From Cardinalis cardinalis (lineage: Eukaryota; Chordata; Aves; Passeriformes; Cardinalidae), in the NCBI GenBank assembly GCA_014549065.1, contig JACDOX010000040.1:5788095-5852094 (forward strand): a stretch of 64,000 nucleotides of DNA. The letters are read 5' to 3'. Position 1 is the first letter of the stretch. Every line of letters begins with the position of its first letter. The translations under genes were made by a program, and so were the position numbers. Positions 51,791-64,000 of this stretch are shown here, in pieces. Under the pieces are notes generated by a model. That model was not told where the DNA came from. It searched no databases and was given only the letters and a program-made list of their open reading frames with translations.

Positions 51791-54772
51791 ATACTGAAAA
51801 TATTGCGCTGTGGTCCAGACAGTGATGCATCTGTTCTGAACTTACCTGCATGTATTGTTCCTACTAACACCTTTTGAGATTGCTGATTGTATAACACAGG
51901 GAATTCTTGGGAAGTAAAATATTTTTCACTTCAAATTAAAAGAAGAAATGAACNCTTACTGGAAAACAAATCCAGGACATGGCAATTTTCAGGACAACCA
52001 GTTTTAGAATATTAAAGATAACTACTATGATATGGGTAATTCACTAAGATTCTATACAAATGTAATATTTTTTAGATCAATCTGATATGGTGCTCTGTTT
52101 TACTGTCTGGTCAGTATTCTCCTATGTAAGACACTAATGTTTTTGCTTTTATAAAAGGACGTTGGAAACTTGTTCATTATTGAATTGATACAAATTAAAT
52201 AAAGAGCAAACTATGACACCTTATAGAAGATTTCATTCTGGAAACTTATTAAAGTAACAAACCCAATATCTAACTGCCTTAAAAACTGCAGATGACATCA
52301 GTTTTCATTGTGAAACATTTCAGAGAATCTGATGGAAATTATACTTCTTATTGCTTTCCAGTTAAATTTGCAGTTCTGTTAGACTACATTTAAATAAGTG
52401 TTAAATTATGAGTTGTAATGCAGATCATGTGTCATGAGCTCTAGCTGTGTCATACCCTCAAATGGTAAAGTATAACATTTTGTAAAAACAAGAGGAAAAT
52501 ACAGATGTATCATAANGAAAACAGATTATTTTTATGTCATATGCTATATACAAAGACAAATTAATTGGAGCATCTCCACCACTCCATCAGCTTTTCAGAT
52601 AGAGCAAAATAAGGGGCTTAATCTTTGTTTTTCAATCCTTAGTCCTTGAAGACAAAAATTNTTAAATTTATACTCCCTTTAATCAAAACTGTGTTGACCT
52701 ATATATCATAGAAAACTGAAAGGGTGGTTTTGCAAAATAATTATATATACACACATACAGAAATATTTGTCTTATTGTCTTTATTTTAGTTTTAGCCACC
52801 CTGGAAGACTGAAATGAAGATATTATCCTTATAGGTGTATTTTGGTATCTTCAGATGGCATTTTCCAATATCTTGCCTCTTTTACTAGTTTTGTCACAGC
52901 AAATACATACTGTGTCACCTAGGTATGCTTGTCCTTTGGCAGAACAGTCAGTCATATAAAGGAAGGCTACACTGCTGTTTTTGCTGTAAAAGAAGAGAAA
53001 TGGGACCATGTCCAGAGTCTGTACAACACTTGTCTAAGATCTGATTCCTTCTGCTTGAGTCCTTCATGATGATGGGAGGCCATGCAAGAGGTTTGTCCTG
53101 CATATTCATCTCCTAGATAATTAGAGATACAGATCTATTTTTGTATGAATACATATAATACATATAAATCTAGGTAAAACTACATGATCTATAGTAACTT
53201 TTATGGGTAATTTCCTATCAGCAACACCATTCTTTCCAGAAGGNATGTTCAGTGTCTTCCTCATAAATACTATCTTGCAATGAGAATAATTTTTGAGCTT
53301 TAAAAAAAGGAATATATATCTCCACCTCAATCCAAAGAATTATTTATTGCATATTAGTTTAACAATGAAATTAAATACACAGAAANAATAATTTCAATAC
53401 CATATCCATAATAGTAGTCTGCTGTTAAATTGCCATGAAATTGAATTGGCAGCTGGGCAGANATTAGACTATTTTTCAGCCACATTTATAGATGTTTTTC
53501 AACTGTCGTGCTACCTAATACTGTTCTCAAATAAAATTCCACTTTGCTCTGATAGTTGTAAAAAGGTTCTTAAAATTCCATGTAGAACTTGAAAGTACTT
53601 TAAGTAGGATTATATTGCTGATTAAACCCTTTGTCAACCCTTGGCTGGGCTTAGGTAAGAATTTCACATTTAACAAGTAAAGCTGAACATCAAAAGCTGA
53701 TGTTCATTTCCTCTGTTCAGACTCTTAAATAGCTGCCTTCCTTCTTTATTTCTACTTACCCATTAATGTTGTTTTACTTTCGCCAGACTGAATTCTGGAG
53801 CAAAAATTTAAAGTATTCTGGCTTTTTTTTTTCTTTAATATAGCATGCACCACTAAGAGCAGAGATCTAAAGGTGTAAGTTAAACTCTTACAGCAGCCTT
53901 TGCTGCTGNTGAACATCTCTTGCAGTGTGCTCGTTCCACCTGGGATATTTCAGTTCATTTACAACTTTAGAATCTATTCTATTTTCATGTTACATTTTCA
54001 CCAGCACACACGGCCATTCCTTTCTTCTCTCTTTAATTTCAATACTGCATAAATGAACATCGTCTTGTGTGAATATTGCCAAACCACTTTCACCTCCATT
54101 CAGGAAACTGGGATGGTTACTGCCATAACTGGGATGGTTACTGCCATTTATTTCTCAGAATTACTTCCTGCTTTTGGCCATTGCTCACTACATTAAAATG
54201 CCACATCTGCTGAGAAGACAATAAGCATGCTCTAATGAGACACCCTTTTAAAAGAGACCTACTAATCCTTTTTTTTTTTTTGCCATATAACTCTCAGAGT
54301 GCATTATCTGATTGTGTCAAAATTATATGCATACCATTTTACCTCCATGGAAATCCCATAAAGCAAACAGTTTTTGTTAATCACTCCTGAAAATGGTTCC
54401 TGGCAGAAGCCTGGCTTTGCATTTGCAAAATGAGCCAGGTTTCTCTCTTCCAAAGAGCTGAATAGCAACTTTCAAGGCAGGAAAAAAGAAAATTAAATCC
54501 CAAACAGGTCTTCTCTCTAGTGGTTGTCTGCTACCTTTCAAAGATACAATTTCTTCCCTATGTTTCCTCTCTTATCTCACTCAAAATTGTATATTAAAAT
54601 AAACAAGAGATCCTCCTTCCCAATACCTCAACTCACTCCCATCTGTACACTCATAGTATTCTTTTGGAAAGGGGTAGTTGTAGTTTTAGTTTATGCAGAA
54701 ATTCTTAAAATTTGGGGAATAAATGACACAACACGGCCAACAAATTTTTTAAAAGATCCATGTCCATGATGG
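51791..54772. other. AT-rich non-coding DNA
   Basis: No gene recognised. A 21-base perfect tandem duplication lies at 54106-54147. Confidence 0.6.
54106..54147. repeat. 21-bp perfect tandem duplication
   Basis: Copies 54106-54126 and 54127-54147; the unit starts AACTGGGATGGTTACTG. Confidence 0.95.
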
Positions 54773-55372
54773 CTTTCACTTTGGTGAAAATTTTTGTTTT
54801 TTGNTTTCTGTTGCTTTTGCAACAGTTGTGAGGTTACTTTTGGCATGTTTTGGTTTTTTGCACTTCACCTCATGTGATCCTGGTCCATTTTCTTGTAGTC
54901 ACTAAATTTCCCAATTTTTTTTCCTTGAATTGCTTTTCCTTTGATGGTATCTCCTATCCAGAGTGNTTGTAAGTCCTTATTTTCTGTTTGCAGGATTTTA
55001 ATGGAGATCAATTTTGGCTAGCTTTTGTCCATGTCCCTGCACTTGANGGCATGCCATGCCTTTTGATACCTTTCACTTTGGTGAAGATTCTTTCTTTTTT
55101 TTTTTTTAAGTAACCATGCCATGTCCCTCATATCTTCCCCTCCAAGTTGTGTCTTCCTCCTTGACTTTTTCCCCTGCTTTTGCAACATCTGTGAGGTTAG
55201 TTTTGGCCTGTTTTGGTCCTTTGCACTGCAGCTCATTTCCTCACAGACCATTTTTTGAAGGCACTAAATCTCCCAAAATTCTGAGGTTTTTTGGGACTTT
55301 TTCAATTGCATTTCATTTGATCCTATCTCCTTTCCAGAGTGTTTGAAAGCCTTTCTTTTCTGTTGCGCAAGA
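54773..55372. repeat. Diverged direct repeat, two copies of about 230-310 bp
   Basis: Blocks recur in order: CTTTCACTTTGGTGAA (about 54773 and 55070), TTGCAACA-TGTGAGGTTA (54819 and 55182), the GGC(A/C)TGTTTTGG segment, GCACTAAAT-TCCCAA and CCAGAGTG-TTG (54957 and 55333). Spacing grows from about 297 to about 375 bases because copy 2 has an extra T-rich segment near 55091-55170. No known family recognised. Confidence 0.8.
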
Positions 55373-58300
55373 TTCCGCTTCATTCAACATATTGCATATG
55401 AAATTTTGGTATGCAATATATCGATTCAAAGTAGAAAATATGTTTACTCAAGCATATTTGTGATAACTGCTCCTCACAGAAAAACAAACAAATAAAGTAG
55501 TCAGGTAAGCCTTTTTAGGTAAGTAAGTGTGGCATTTGCATACGTAAGTTCATTATTAAAAATATTGCAATCTCCCACATCTACTGTCTTCTGTAACAAA
55601 GACTTTAAACGTTCTGGCTTAGGAGAGAAACCACTGTGTCAGAAATAATTTGGATATTAACTTTTATAGCATTAATCACTCTTTCTTCTGATCTGAAGCC
55701 AATTCTATAGTATACAATCTCTTGGATTATATCACTTGCCAAGTTGTTTTGTAAACAGATGCTACTTTTCTTGACTATTGATTATAATTAATATATTTAC
55801 CTTGTCCACAAACTATTGATTACATTTATTGTTTTGGTTTATCTGAAAGCTCATTTTTTTCTGTTTTAAACAGAAGAAATATATTTGGGTTTTTTTTCAA
55901 TAGCTTTAGCATAAAAATTATAGATAAGGGAACAGGAGTCATATGTTTAATCTGGTATGAAACTGAAATCAACTGTTTTCTTAATATCATATTTGATAAA
56001 AGGAATCTAAGCCATAAAACTATATTTAAGCATTTATCTATTCTAAAGAAATATAGAATACCTTTGTTTCAGGACCCTGTGATAAAAAATTTCCCATTTA
56101 AGACCATATGATTGAAAAAATTCCCTTTCTCAAATTTTGCTTTGTTCTGCCAGCAGAAAGGCATTGCATTTCTTTAGTTCTGCTTTATGGTCAGATCCCC
56201 ACTAGGATTGTATGCAATTAGTTAATCAACATGTATCTATTTATGCTTATTAAAGGTTGAGCATCTATCTTGCTTTCCTAATGCAAAAATATTGTAAAAT
56301 TCTAGTTAATATTTCTCATTGTTTTGATAATTTTTGGCTAATATTTGCTTTTATTTATTTATCGTCATAGACATACCTTCCTTCAAGAGTGAAAATGGTT
56401 GCATTTCTGCATCACCTATTTCTGTCATCACCTTCACATCCCCATTTCANTACTCACTTGCTCATTGAAGGCATATGCTCATGCAGTGAAAGCACAAATA
56501 AATGGAAAGGCATTGTAAGAGAGAGAGAGAGAGTTAGAAGCTGACTGAGCTATTTAAAGTTCACTACAAGGAAAGGTAAAGAACATTTGCTTCTGCTGCC
56601 CTGCCTTTTGACTGTGACATTTCTTCTGTTTCATGCGTCTCTGTGGATATGGAATCTGAAGCTCACTGCACTTAGTTGGAAATTTTCTAATAACTTTGCT
56701 CTTCTTTGCTATTCCACTTCAGCTATAAATCTTTTTCCATGNAAGCCAGCTTGCTTTCTCCTTGAGCTACACCGTGTGGTGTCAAATGTACCCTCTAGCT
56801 GTCTATGTGGTTTTAAATCTGGGACAAATTACTAANCCAGCAAACATTTTTGCAGCTGTTTGAGTTAGAGAGGTCTGTGCTCCTGCTGAGATTGGATGCT
56901 GGAGCCAAACCTGGCATGCTACATCACCTAGAGGACTTCTTGGGCATGCATTATTGCACCATAGGCTTGTGCCTCGCATCCAGCCAGCCGACAGCTGGAG
57001 CAGTTTAAACCCTACCACCAGCCAGCTCTTGTGGTACTCCCCTCTCCTTGCTTTGCCTCAAGTTACACCCACAGTGCAGCCAGAAGTGCTCAATGCAGCG
57101 TCTTTGCTATTAGCATTTTAACCATTCTGAGAGGGTGAGGAGCTGGCATGCCAGAGGCGCTGCCCCACGCTCCCCTCTGCTCCTGCCCAGCAGCCAAGAA
57201 CGGGCACAAGGAGCTGATTGTATTAAACCTTCAGCTGGCCCTTAAAAACAGACTTTTTGGGGTTTATTTGTCCCGCATATCCTTCCCTATAAAAGCTATT
57301 TTGCTTGACAATTTTAGTGGAGCTAATACATTTTAGAGCAGCAAGGGGTTTTTTTGTTGTTGGTTTTCTGGGTTTTTTTTAATAGCAAAGTAATAAAGAT
57401 GTTAAAGAAATAAAAGAAAAAAATTAAAAGAAAGATGTCAACCCTAAAGTTTCTGAAATTAGTCATTAAAGATAGCTCATATACAGTAAAAATTACAAGA
57501 AATTTATCTTTTTTTTCCACTCAAATTAGCTTTGTTTTGTGGTTTGAGGTTTTTATTCCTCTTATGTTTATGAGTTGCAGAGGCAGCTAAAACTGCAAAA
57601 CAACACCAAACTTTTCCCACCCTTGCTTCACAGTTTGCATAGATTTAGAACATTTTTAATATTTACCCACATAGAAACATCTACNATCTGGTGAGCATAC
57701 TTTGGTCAGACATTCTGCTCCCAGTAGTCAGGACATCTTGGAAAAATTCCTAGTTCTGAAAAAAGAAAACAAACCTTTGTCTGTGCCAGCATAGTTTGTG
57801 AGCCAGATGCTTATCTGAATTACACTGCTGTGAATAAGCACTTTCAATACTAATGAAAAAGCAAAAGTTTGGTTGGGTTTTTTCCTTCTTTATTTTCTCT
57901 CCCTCAATTTAATACAGTAATTAAATAGACTAAGATTATTAAAATAGCCTCAAAAGTCTTTTAAGGGTAAAAGGATCTTTAATTAAACTTTGGGTAAGTA
58001 GTCAGCAGCTGAAGGTCCTGTCTCTCTCACAAAAGGGAGTTCTACAGCAGATTTCCCAAGAATTTGAACTTTTGAATCTCAGGAACTCGGAACAGAGTTC
58101 CGAGGGCCTCTTTCCTCTTTCCTTACCTCAGTATGAGCTATAGAAAAGTACCTTTCTTCCAAAACAGTGTAAATTCCAAAGGATAAAATTAATAATTTCA
58201 TAAATGGGGTGTACATGTACCAGAANTCCTGCTTGTCCCACTGTTCTAAAATACTGCATTTGCAGCAGCTTAAGTGTCTTCACTGCAATTGCATTAGTAG

Positions 58301-58599
58301 ACTCAGTTTTCAGGTTTCAGTCTTTAATGACATAAAATTTNAAAATCAGGAATTATTTCTGCTCTTACTGTTTTCTTCAGTTCACTGCAGTTTTCAGACA
58401 AAAATGTGAGAGACACAAAGAAACAGAAAAAATGTTCATAGCCTTCAGAAAAATTGTTTCTTTTCAATCTCTTCTGTTGGAAAACAGATATTTTTTCCCA
58501 TATAGCACCTCAGAACAGAGCTAATATGTATTCCTAAATGCTAATTCAGCTGCNTTTTTCAGCTCTCTCTAGTGTCTAAGCAATCATTTTCCGTTATGA
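55373..58599. other. AT-rich non-coding DNA
   Basis: No gene recognised. A (GA)n microsatellite lies at 56518-56533 and a mildly GC-rich patch at 57130-57230. Confidence 0.55.
56518..56533. repeat. (GA)n microsatellite
   Basis: Run of GA dinucleotides. Confidence 0.85.
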
Positions 58600-58695
58600 N
58601 NNNNNNNNNNNNNNNNNNNNNNNNNNNNNNNNNNNNNNNNNNNNNNNNNNNNNNNNNNNNNNNNNNNNNNNNNNNNNNNNNNNNNNNNNNNNNNN
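58600..58695. other. Assembly gap
   Basis: 96 consecutive N followed by a T run, which suggests that a homopolymer or repeat stopped the assembly. Confidence 0.98.
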
Positions 58696-61600
58696 TTTTT
58701 TTTTTCTCTTTTACTACTACAAAAGAAAGGATACAACAAGAAGTGGGACTAAATTTCTGAGCTCCGCTACACTTTTCTTTTGGAATGCCCTACCATGCTT
58801 TGGCAGTGAGAGTCCAGGGTGGCACCCTGGATACCATCTAATCAGAAAAAGCAGTGAAATTGTCTTAGCTAAAACTATTTCTTGAGGCTGAAGATAGAAA
58901 TTCCATAGTAACTGAAAAGGAATTAGATGATCAGATGTAAGAAGTGGACAGCTGGTACCAAAGCAAAGGATGACTCGGATGTTTCTAGTGCTCCCATCCC
59001 AAAATATTCTGTAACTAAAAATATTCCAAAAAATCCGAAGACCACTGAAATCAAAAGGAATGCACATCTTCATTTCAACAAGTTTGATCACATCCTAATT
59101 TAGAAATTATTTCTGATCATTCAAGTAATCTTAGTGAAGGNATTTTGAGTCAATTGCCATGAAAACCAAGCACTATTGGTATTGAAGTCTTCAAAGAAAT
59201 TATGTTCAGAGTTCCACAGAATTTAATTAAAATTTATTCACNGTTATACCCCCTGCACTGAAAATAGGGGTTTAGTGGTGCTGCTCCTCTTCTGTCCTGC
59301 CTTTCCACCCACTCCATGAACTATGCTGTTACAAGTACCCAGTGAATCATATAGTGAATCAAATAGAGAAATATGATATGGATTATAATCAAGAAGGAAA
59401 CAAAAACTGTGATGTTAGTTCAGTCACCATTTGGCCATATTTCTATTTGTACTGGCATAGTTGAGGGACTGGAGCTAACACAATTCAGTTAGATGGAAAG
59501 AAGACACTGTGTGGTTAATGACTGAGCAGCTGTTTGCAGACACAGAGATATTTCTGAACCCGTTTCATTAGTGTCTGTATTAGCACATACAACAATCTTC
59601 TTATTGTCTCAGATCTGAAGACTTTGAAAGGAAAATTAAGGGAGAGAAATAAAAATAAATTAATCCAAGAAGATGAAATAAAGCAGAAAAATACTGAATT
59701 ACCAAGACCATAAATTAAAATTATTTCAGAGCCACTAGCTGGGCCCAGACCTCAATGTGTTCTCATTGTTTGGCTGCAAATATGTTGTTCTGATTTTAGT
59801 CCTTTGGCTTAATTTTGTGTAAAATATAATCTCATGGCCATAAGACAAGCCCTCTAAATATAATCATTGCCTATTAGATTATCTAATTTAAAAATCAATT
59901 CCTGTCAATAAATNCTCTGAAATTTAAGTAATAATTCCTTTTATATTTTTGCTAAGTATTGTAATATATATAAAGATTTTCAACACTGTAAATTCATACT
60001 GATTTAACTTCTGCTTAAAATCCATAAATAGGACTTATTTGAATAACAGATATGTATTTTAAGTCTTTGTAGCCAAAGAGGTGAATGCTGTTGCTAGCAG
60101 ATTAGTAAAGGCAACTGAATATAAACCAGGAGCATAATGAATAATAAAGAAATTATAAGAAAGCTAAAACCAGAAAACCTAGGAATAATCTTCTGGTTGC
60201 ANTAAAAATGTCTTCAAATTAGAGCTGATATGTCCATCAATTCTTTTCCAAAATTCCTAAGCTTATGCATATATTCAATACATGATAGCAGCATAAATGT
60301 AATTAAATGCGCATGGCNTGTCATTGATAAATGTCAATAAAATGCATGAGGCTGTAGGGAACAGGCCCTGCTACTACTGCAGGACCTCAGAGTTATCCCA
60401 GTGTTCAGATGTCTACCTGCAGCATATCTCACAGTTCTCACTGCTGTGTGAAGGCTCCTGCTTCACCCAAGACACCGAAGGGTTCAATCGGAAGACAACT
60501 GTGGAGGCAGACTTCATTGCCAGTAAAAAAGTTTCACAGCAAAAGCATGCAAATTCAGGGCATTGTGGAAGGAATGTTGTGGGAATAAAAAAAGAGGAGT
60601 GTTTTTTTGGCATAGTTTTAAAACGAGGGATAGAAAACAGAATTCTAATTGAATTGTCTTGTATAATTTTCTAATGTAATTTCCAAAATCACTGATTTTT
60701 TTTTTTTTTTNAGATGGCAAAGGACATTTGGAATTGCATGGTTTTGTAAAATAACATTTTTTGTTTGCAAGATTAAAAGGAGCTTTCAGCTTTTGAAATA
60801 ATGATATTGGAAAAAATTTGTTATAGTATGAGAGAGGAATTCTAAGGCTGGAAAGGATAAAACTACATCAATTCCTTTCCATTTTATACAGGGTTGGACA
60901 CATAACTTATGACCTTTAGTAAAGCATTTAAAAAAGAAATTACCAAGGTGGAAAAAAAGGGTTCTAGTGCAGCCAAGCCCATTGGGAGGTGAGAAGAGAC
61001 AGAGNTGTCAGAGTATCATAGCATAGACCAATATTGGATGGATATTGGAGGGAGATACAGGAAGGCAGGTGAAAATAGAGAAAATAGAGATGAAGAATGT
61101 GGACCAATAAAATTTTTGCTCACATGAATAATTTTCACAGAGCTATCACTTTAAAAAGCCAGCAATTCAGAAAAAATTCTGTTTCGTGGAGGTTTTTTTT
61201 TCTGTTTTGGTTTTTGGTTTGGTTTAGTGCTAGAATAGAAAATAATGAAGTTAGATTTGGAGATGCCAAATCTCCACTAGTATTAATTGCAGATTTTCAG
61301 TGTGAAGGCTGAGTTCAGAGTTTTGTACATCTTTAAAGGCCTAAAGCTAAGTTTGGGCCAGAAGATATTTTCTATTGAAGCTGGTCTCTTTGGGTGTTAT
61401 GAGCCTACTNTCCCTTTTTTAAATTGAGATTTCTTATATATCTGTTTCATATTAGTGTAAACATTTCAGAGGATTTTGGACTCCCAATATCTAATATTTG
61501 CAATGCTTCTGGTTTAAATTAAAAGTTAAGAAAATTAAGAGAAGGTAGTGGAAAAAAGAAAAGAAAAGGTAACATTTCAAAAGAATTCAACTTGGTTGTA

Positions 61601-62204
61601 GTTGTATAACTGGGAATAAGAGATAGTAAATGTTGTAATTGTTNGCAATTGTTGTCTTAAGGTGTACAGATGTTCAGCACCATTTCAGGCATTATTAGGT
61701 AAAATTTGGTATTGGACACATCTGAAATCCAGAATTTAGCAATAAGGGATCTTAGGTAATAAACAGCCCTCCAAAGTGACAACTGCTGGCCAAATATTTC
61801 TCAAAATAAAAATCAGTAATAGAAATCAGTGTTGGAGCAACCAAAGACAGAGGTATGCGGTTTAAAGTAATCAGTGTAGGTGCATCTACAGCCAGGAAAG
61901 AGACAGGGGGTCTCCAGAGGGCAGTTCATAGGTTAAGTGNCAAAGAGAGGTGCTACCTCTCAGGGTACTCCTGTCACAAGAGAATGTAATGGGAAGAGGA
62001 TGATCAAAACNCTCAGACCAGACTTTCAGTGTTAAGTGCACTGATGGAGAGACATGTATCCTACAGCTTTGTCTGTTGGCTCAATTTCCTTCTACACCTC
62101 CACCCCAAANGGTATTCAGGCTGATATTTCAAACTGAAGATGGTTGTGTCTATACTTTAAAAAAAAGAGTATGTTCCTAAATGCTGCACCTACACATCTT
62201 AAAT
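58696..62204. other. AT-rich non-coding DNA
   Basis: No gene recognised. The longest open stretches are 124 codons - (58717-59091) and 116 codons + (60324-60674), both without family motifs. A T tract lies at 60695-60710. Confidence 0.5.
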
Positions 62205-62290
62205 ACCTGCACAGGTGTTGACTTGACTACTTCCCTGGGAAACTTCTTCCAGCTTGACAGACCTTTAAATAAAGAAATATTTCCTATGTT
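62205..62290 (-). mobile_element. Short CR1 remnant, minus orientation
   Basis: CTTCCCTGGGAAACTTCTTC followed by AAATAAAGAAATATTTCCTA resembles the reverse complement of the CR1 stretch encoding FF-V-HWNRLP. It is short and diverged. Confidence 0.45.
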
Positions 62291-64000
62291 ATTTAGTAAG
62301 ATAATTTTGTTCATAACATCCTTCCATGGTCTAAGAATTGCTTAAACTGGTAAACAAACTTGCTTCAGGAGAAAAAAAAAAAGTTGCAATGTTCTCACAA
62401 ACTAAACAAAAAGTTTAAGACATATTTTAGCATTATTAATTATATTAATCAGTGGTATAACCTGCAGGTCAGAGGTTTATGTAGTAATTGTGAATATCAA
62501 GTTCATAAATGCATAGNAGCTTTATTACAAGATGGTTAAAGTATTCTGTGTGGAAAACTAGAGTGTCTAATTCCAGCAATACAAGACCATTGATGACGGA
62601 ATCTGACCCTTTCACAGTTCACATACAGGCACCTTGCCCAAATTCTCATTAGGCTTGCCCAATGATCTTTACAGAGTGTATGATGGCATCTAAAGTGGCT
62701 AATAGGGGAGGAAAATATTCACAATACTGAGCAAAATATCAGCTATTTGGTTTTATCCTCTCCCCCCACCCCGCTTTGTTTGTTATCTGGAATAAGGGTA
62801 CCACCTACTGGCCATCAGGTTTTTTTGTGAAGTTACCTGAACATATTGAATATTTGTGAAGTTACCTGAACATAGTCTTCTGCTCAGTGGCACTTACTCC
62901 TACCCTGTTGATTAAAACAAAATAATTTCTCATAATTTTGTACCATTCTAACCATGTGGATTTGAACAAACATTCTTTTTGTTTTTATATACATGTATCA
63001 ATAAATATCTTTGTATGCAGGAGGCCAACTGTTCTTGCTTTAGTGTATAGTTTTATTAATGCAGGCAAACAGTCATATACAAAGGAACAGCTGGATTTCT
63101 TTAGTATGAAGCAGTAACAGTCTCCAGAATCACATGCTTTCCTACAAAGATATGTAAAAAATATATATTCTTATCTCTCTGTCTCCTTTTAAGGATATAG
63201 GAGATAATAAAATTTTCTTACTCATGATTTTCAGTCTGGGGGTCTGACCCCACTGGGCACATTTTCTGCTTCTGAAGAATTCATTTCCTGCCAGCTTGTG
63301 AAGCAGAAAAGAGAGGAGAAAGAGGTGGAGNTCCATTGAGGAGCAGCAAGGGTCCACAGACAGACAATGAAATCCTGAGCATGTCAAGAGCAGGGTGATC
63401 TAGGCTGGGTCAGGAGAAACTCTGCAGTTACTCTTCTCACTCAGCACATTCACACTACTGATGAAAAANCACTGATCTTTTCCAGTCTCACATCTAAGGC
63501 CGAGTTTCTGAAAGTTCCCTTTCACATGCCTTACTCTGGGCCACCCAGAATTTGGGGCATCTTGCTGGTGTTTGTCGGGTTTTATTTTCAATAAAACTCG
63601 TGGACTGCTAGGTATGTTTACTAATTCTGTGACTTTAAGCAGGAGAAAACAAAACCTTTGCTTTAAAATAAGAAAAATGAAACCANGTTTGTAGCAGTGA
63701 CAAAGGAGACTGCAGACTAATTGTGCACTCCCTTCAGGTGAAGAACAGAATGGAAGGCGTCATGTCTTTTCTCAAATAAATTTTTATTGTAGTGAAGGCT
63801 GTGTATGAAACTGCTTTTGATGCTGCACATAGTACAGAACTTTTGGGGAGTATCATACTCAACACTAACGGCCTGACTAGAATAAACTTTCCCCATAAGA
63901 GCTCAATCAGTGCTACAGTTTATATTTGTGATTAAAACAATACTGATGACACACTGATGTCACAGGCATTGATGAGCAGTGTCTGCACAGCACCAAGACC
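62291..64000. other. AT-rich non-coding DNA
   Basis: No gene recognised. A 21-base sequence starting TTGTGAAGTTACCTG is repeated at 62825 and 62854. Confidence 0.6.
62825..62874. repeat. 21-bp direct repeat with 29-bp period
   Basis: Identical 21-base copies at 62825-62845 and 62854-62874, separated by 8 bases. Confidence 0.92.

Noticed and set aside
1..64000. CRISPR array, prophage, operon or other prokaryotic system
   Set aside because: Introns, CR1 LINEs and avian LTRs show this is vertebrate DNA; no spaced palindromic repeats or operon-like gene runs exist.

Overview
The window looks like nuclear DNA of a bird, most likely a songbird. It is AT-rich and almost gene-free. It carries decayed CR1 LINE copies, solo LTRs of avian endogenous retrovirus families, microsatellites and one multi-exon gene. 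Single-base N calls are scattered throughout, and there is one 96-base run of N at 58600-58695, as in a draft short-read assembly.

The only gene I can support is MGAT4C, on the + strand. It encodes a Golgi GT54 N-acetylglucosaminyltransferase. The coding sequence lies in three exons: 40366-40519 (ATG at 40379), 44743-44890 and 46637-47793. All four intron ends have GT/AG sites, the phases agree (0, then 1), and the predicted protein of 481 residues is intact. Any 5' non-coding exons would lie to the left but cannot be recognised by eye. The 3' UTR probably runs to a polyadenylation signal near 49503.

Layout. 1-37.4 kb is AT-rich non-coding DNA with an LTR fragment (2.8 kb), a CR1 (14.4 kb), a 68-bp repeat pair (15.3 and 17.5 kb), a duplicated pyrimidine-rich TTCCC array (20.5 kb), CR1 pieces (21.4 and 26.1 kb), an inverted LTR (27.6-27.9 kb), a solo LTR (31 kb) and a CR1 split by an LTR-like insertion (32.6-33.8 kb). 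An isolated CpG-rich block lies at 37.5-37.9 kb. MGAT4C fills 40.4 to about 49.5 kb. A second CR1, apparently split, lies at 49.8-51.8 kb. The rest is AT-rich DNA with a diverged direct repeat at 54.8-55.4 kb and a short CR1 piece at 62.2 kb.

I found no operon, CRISPR array, bacterial or phage element, or other multi-gene system. The most interesting points are the possible GnT-VI-like activity of the avian MGAT4C product, the CpG-rich block about 2.5 kb upstream of its first coding exon, and the nested transposon insertions.
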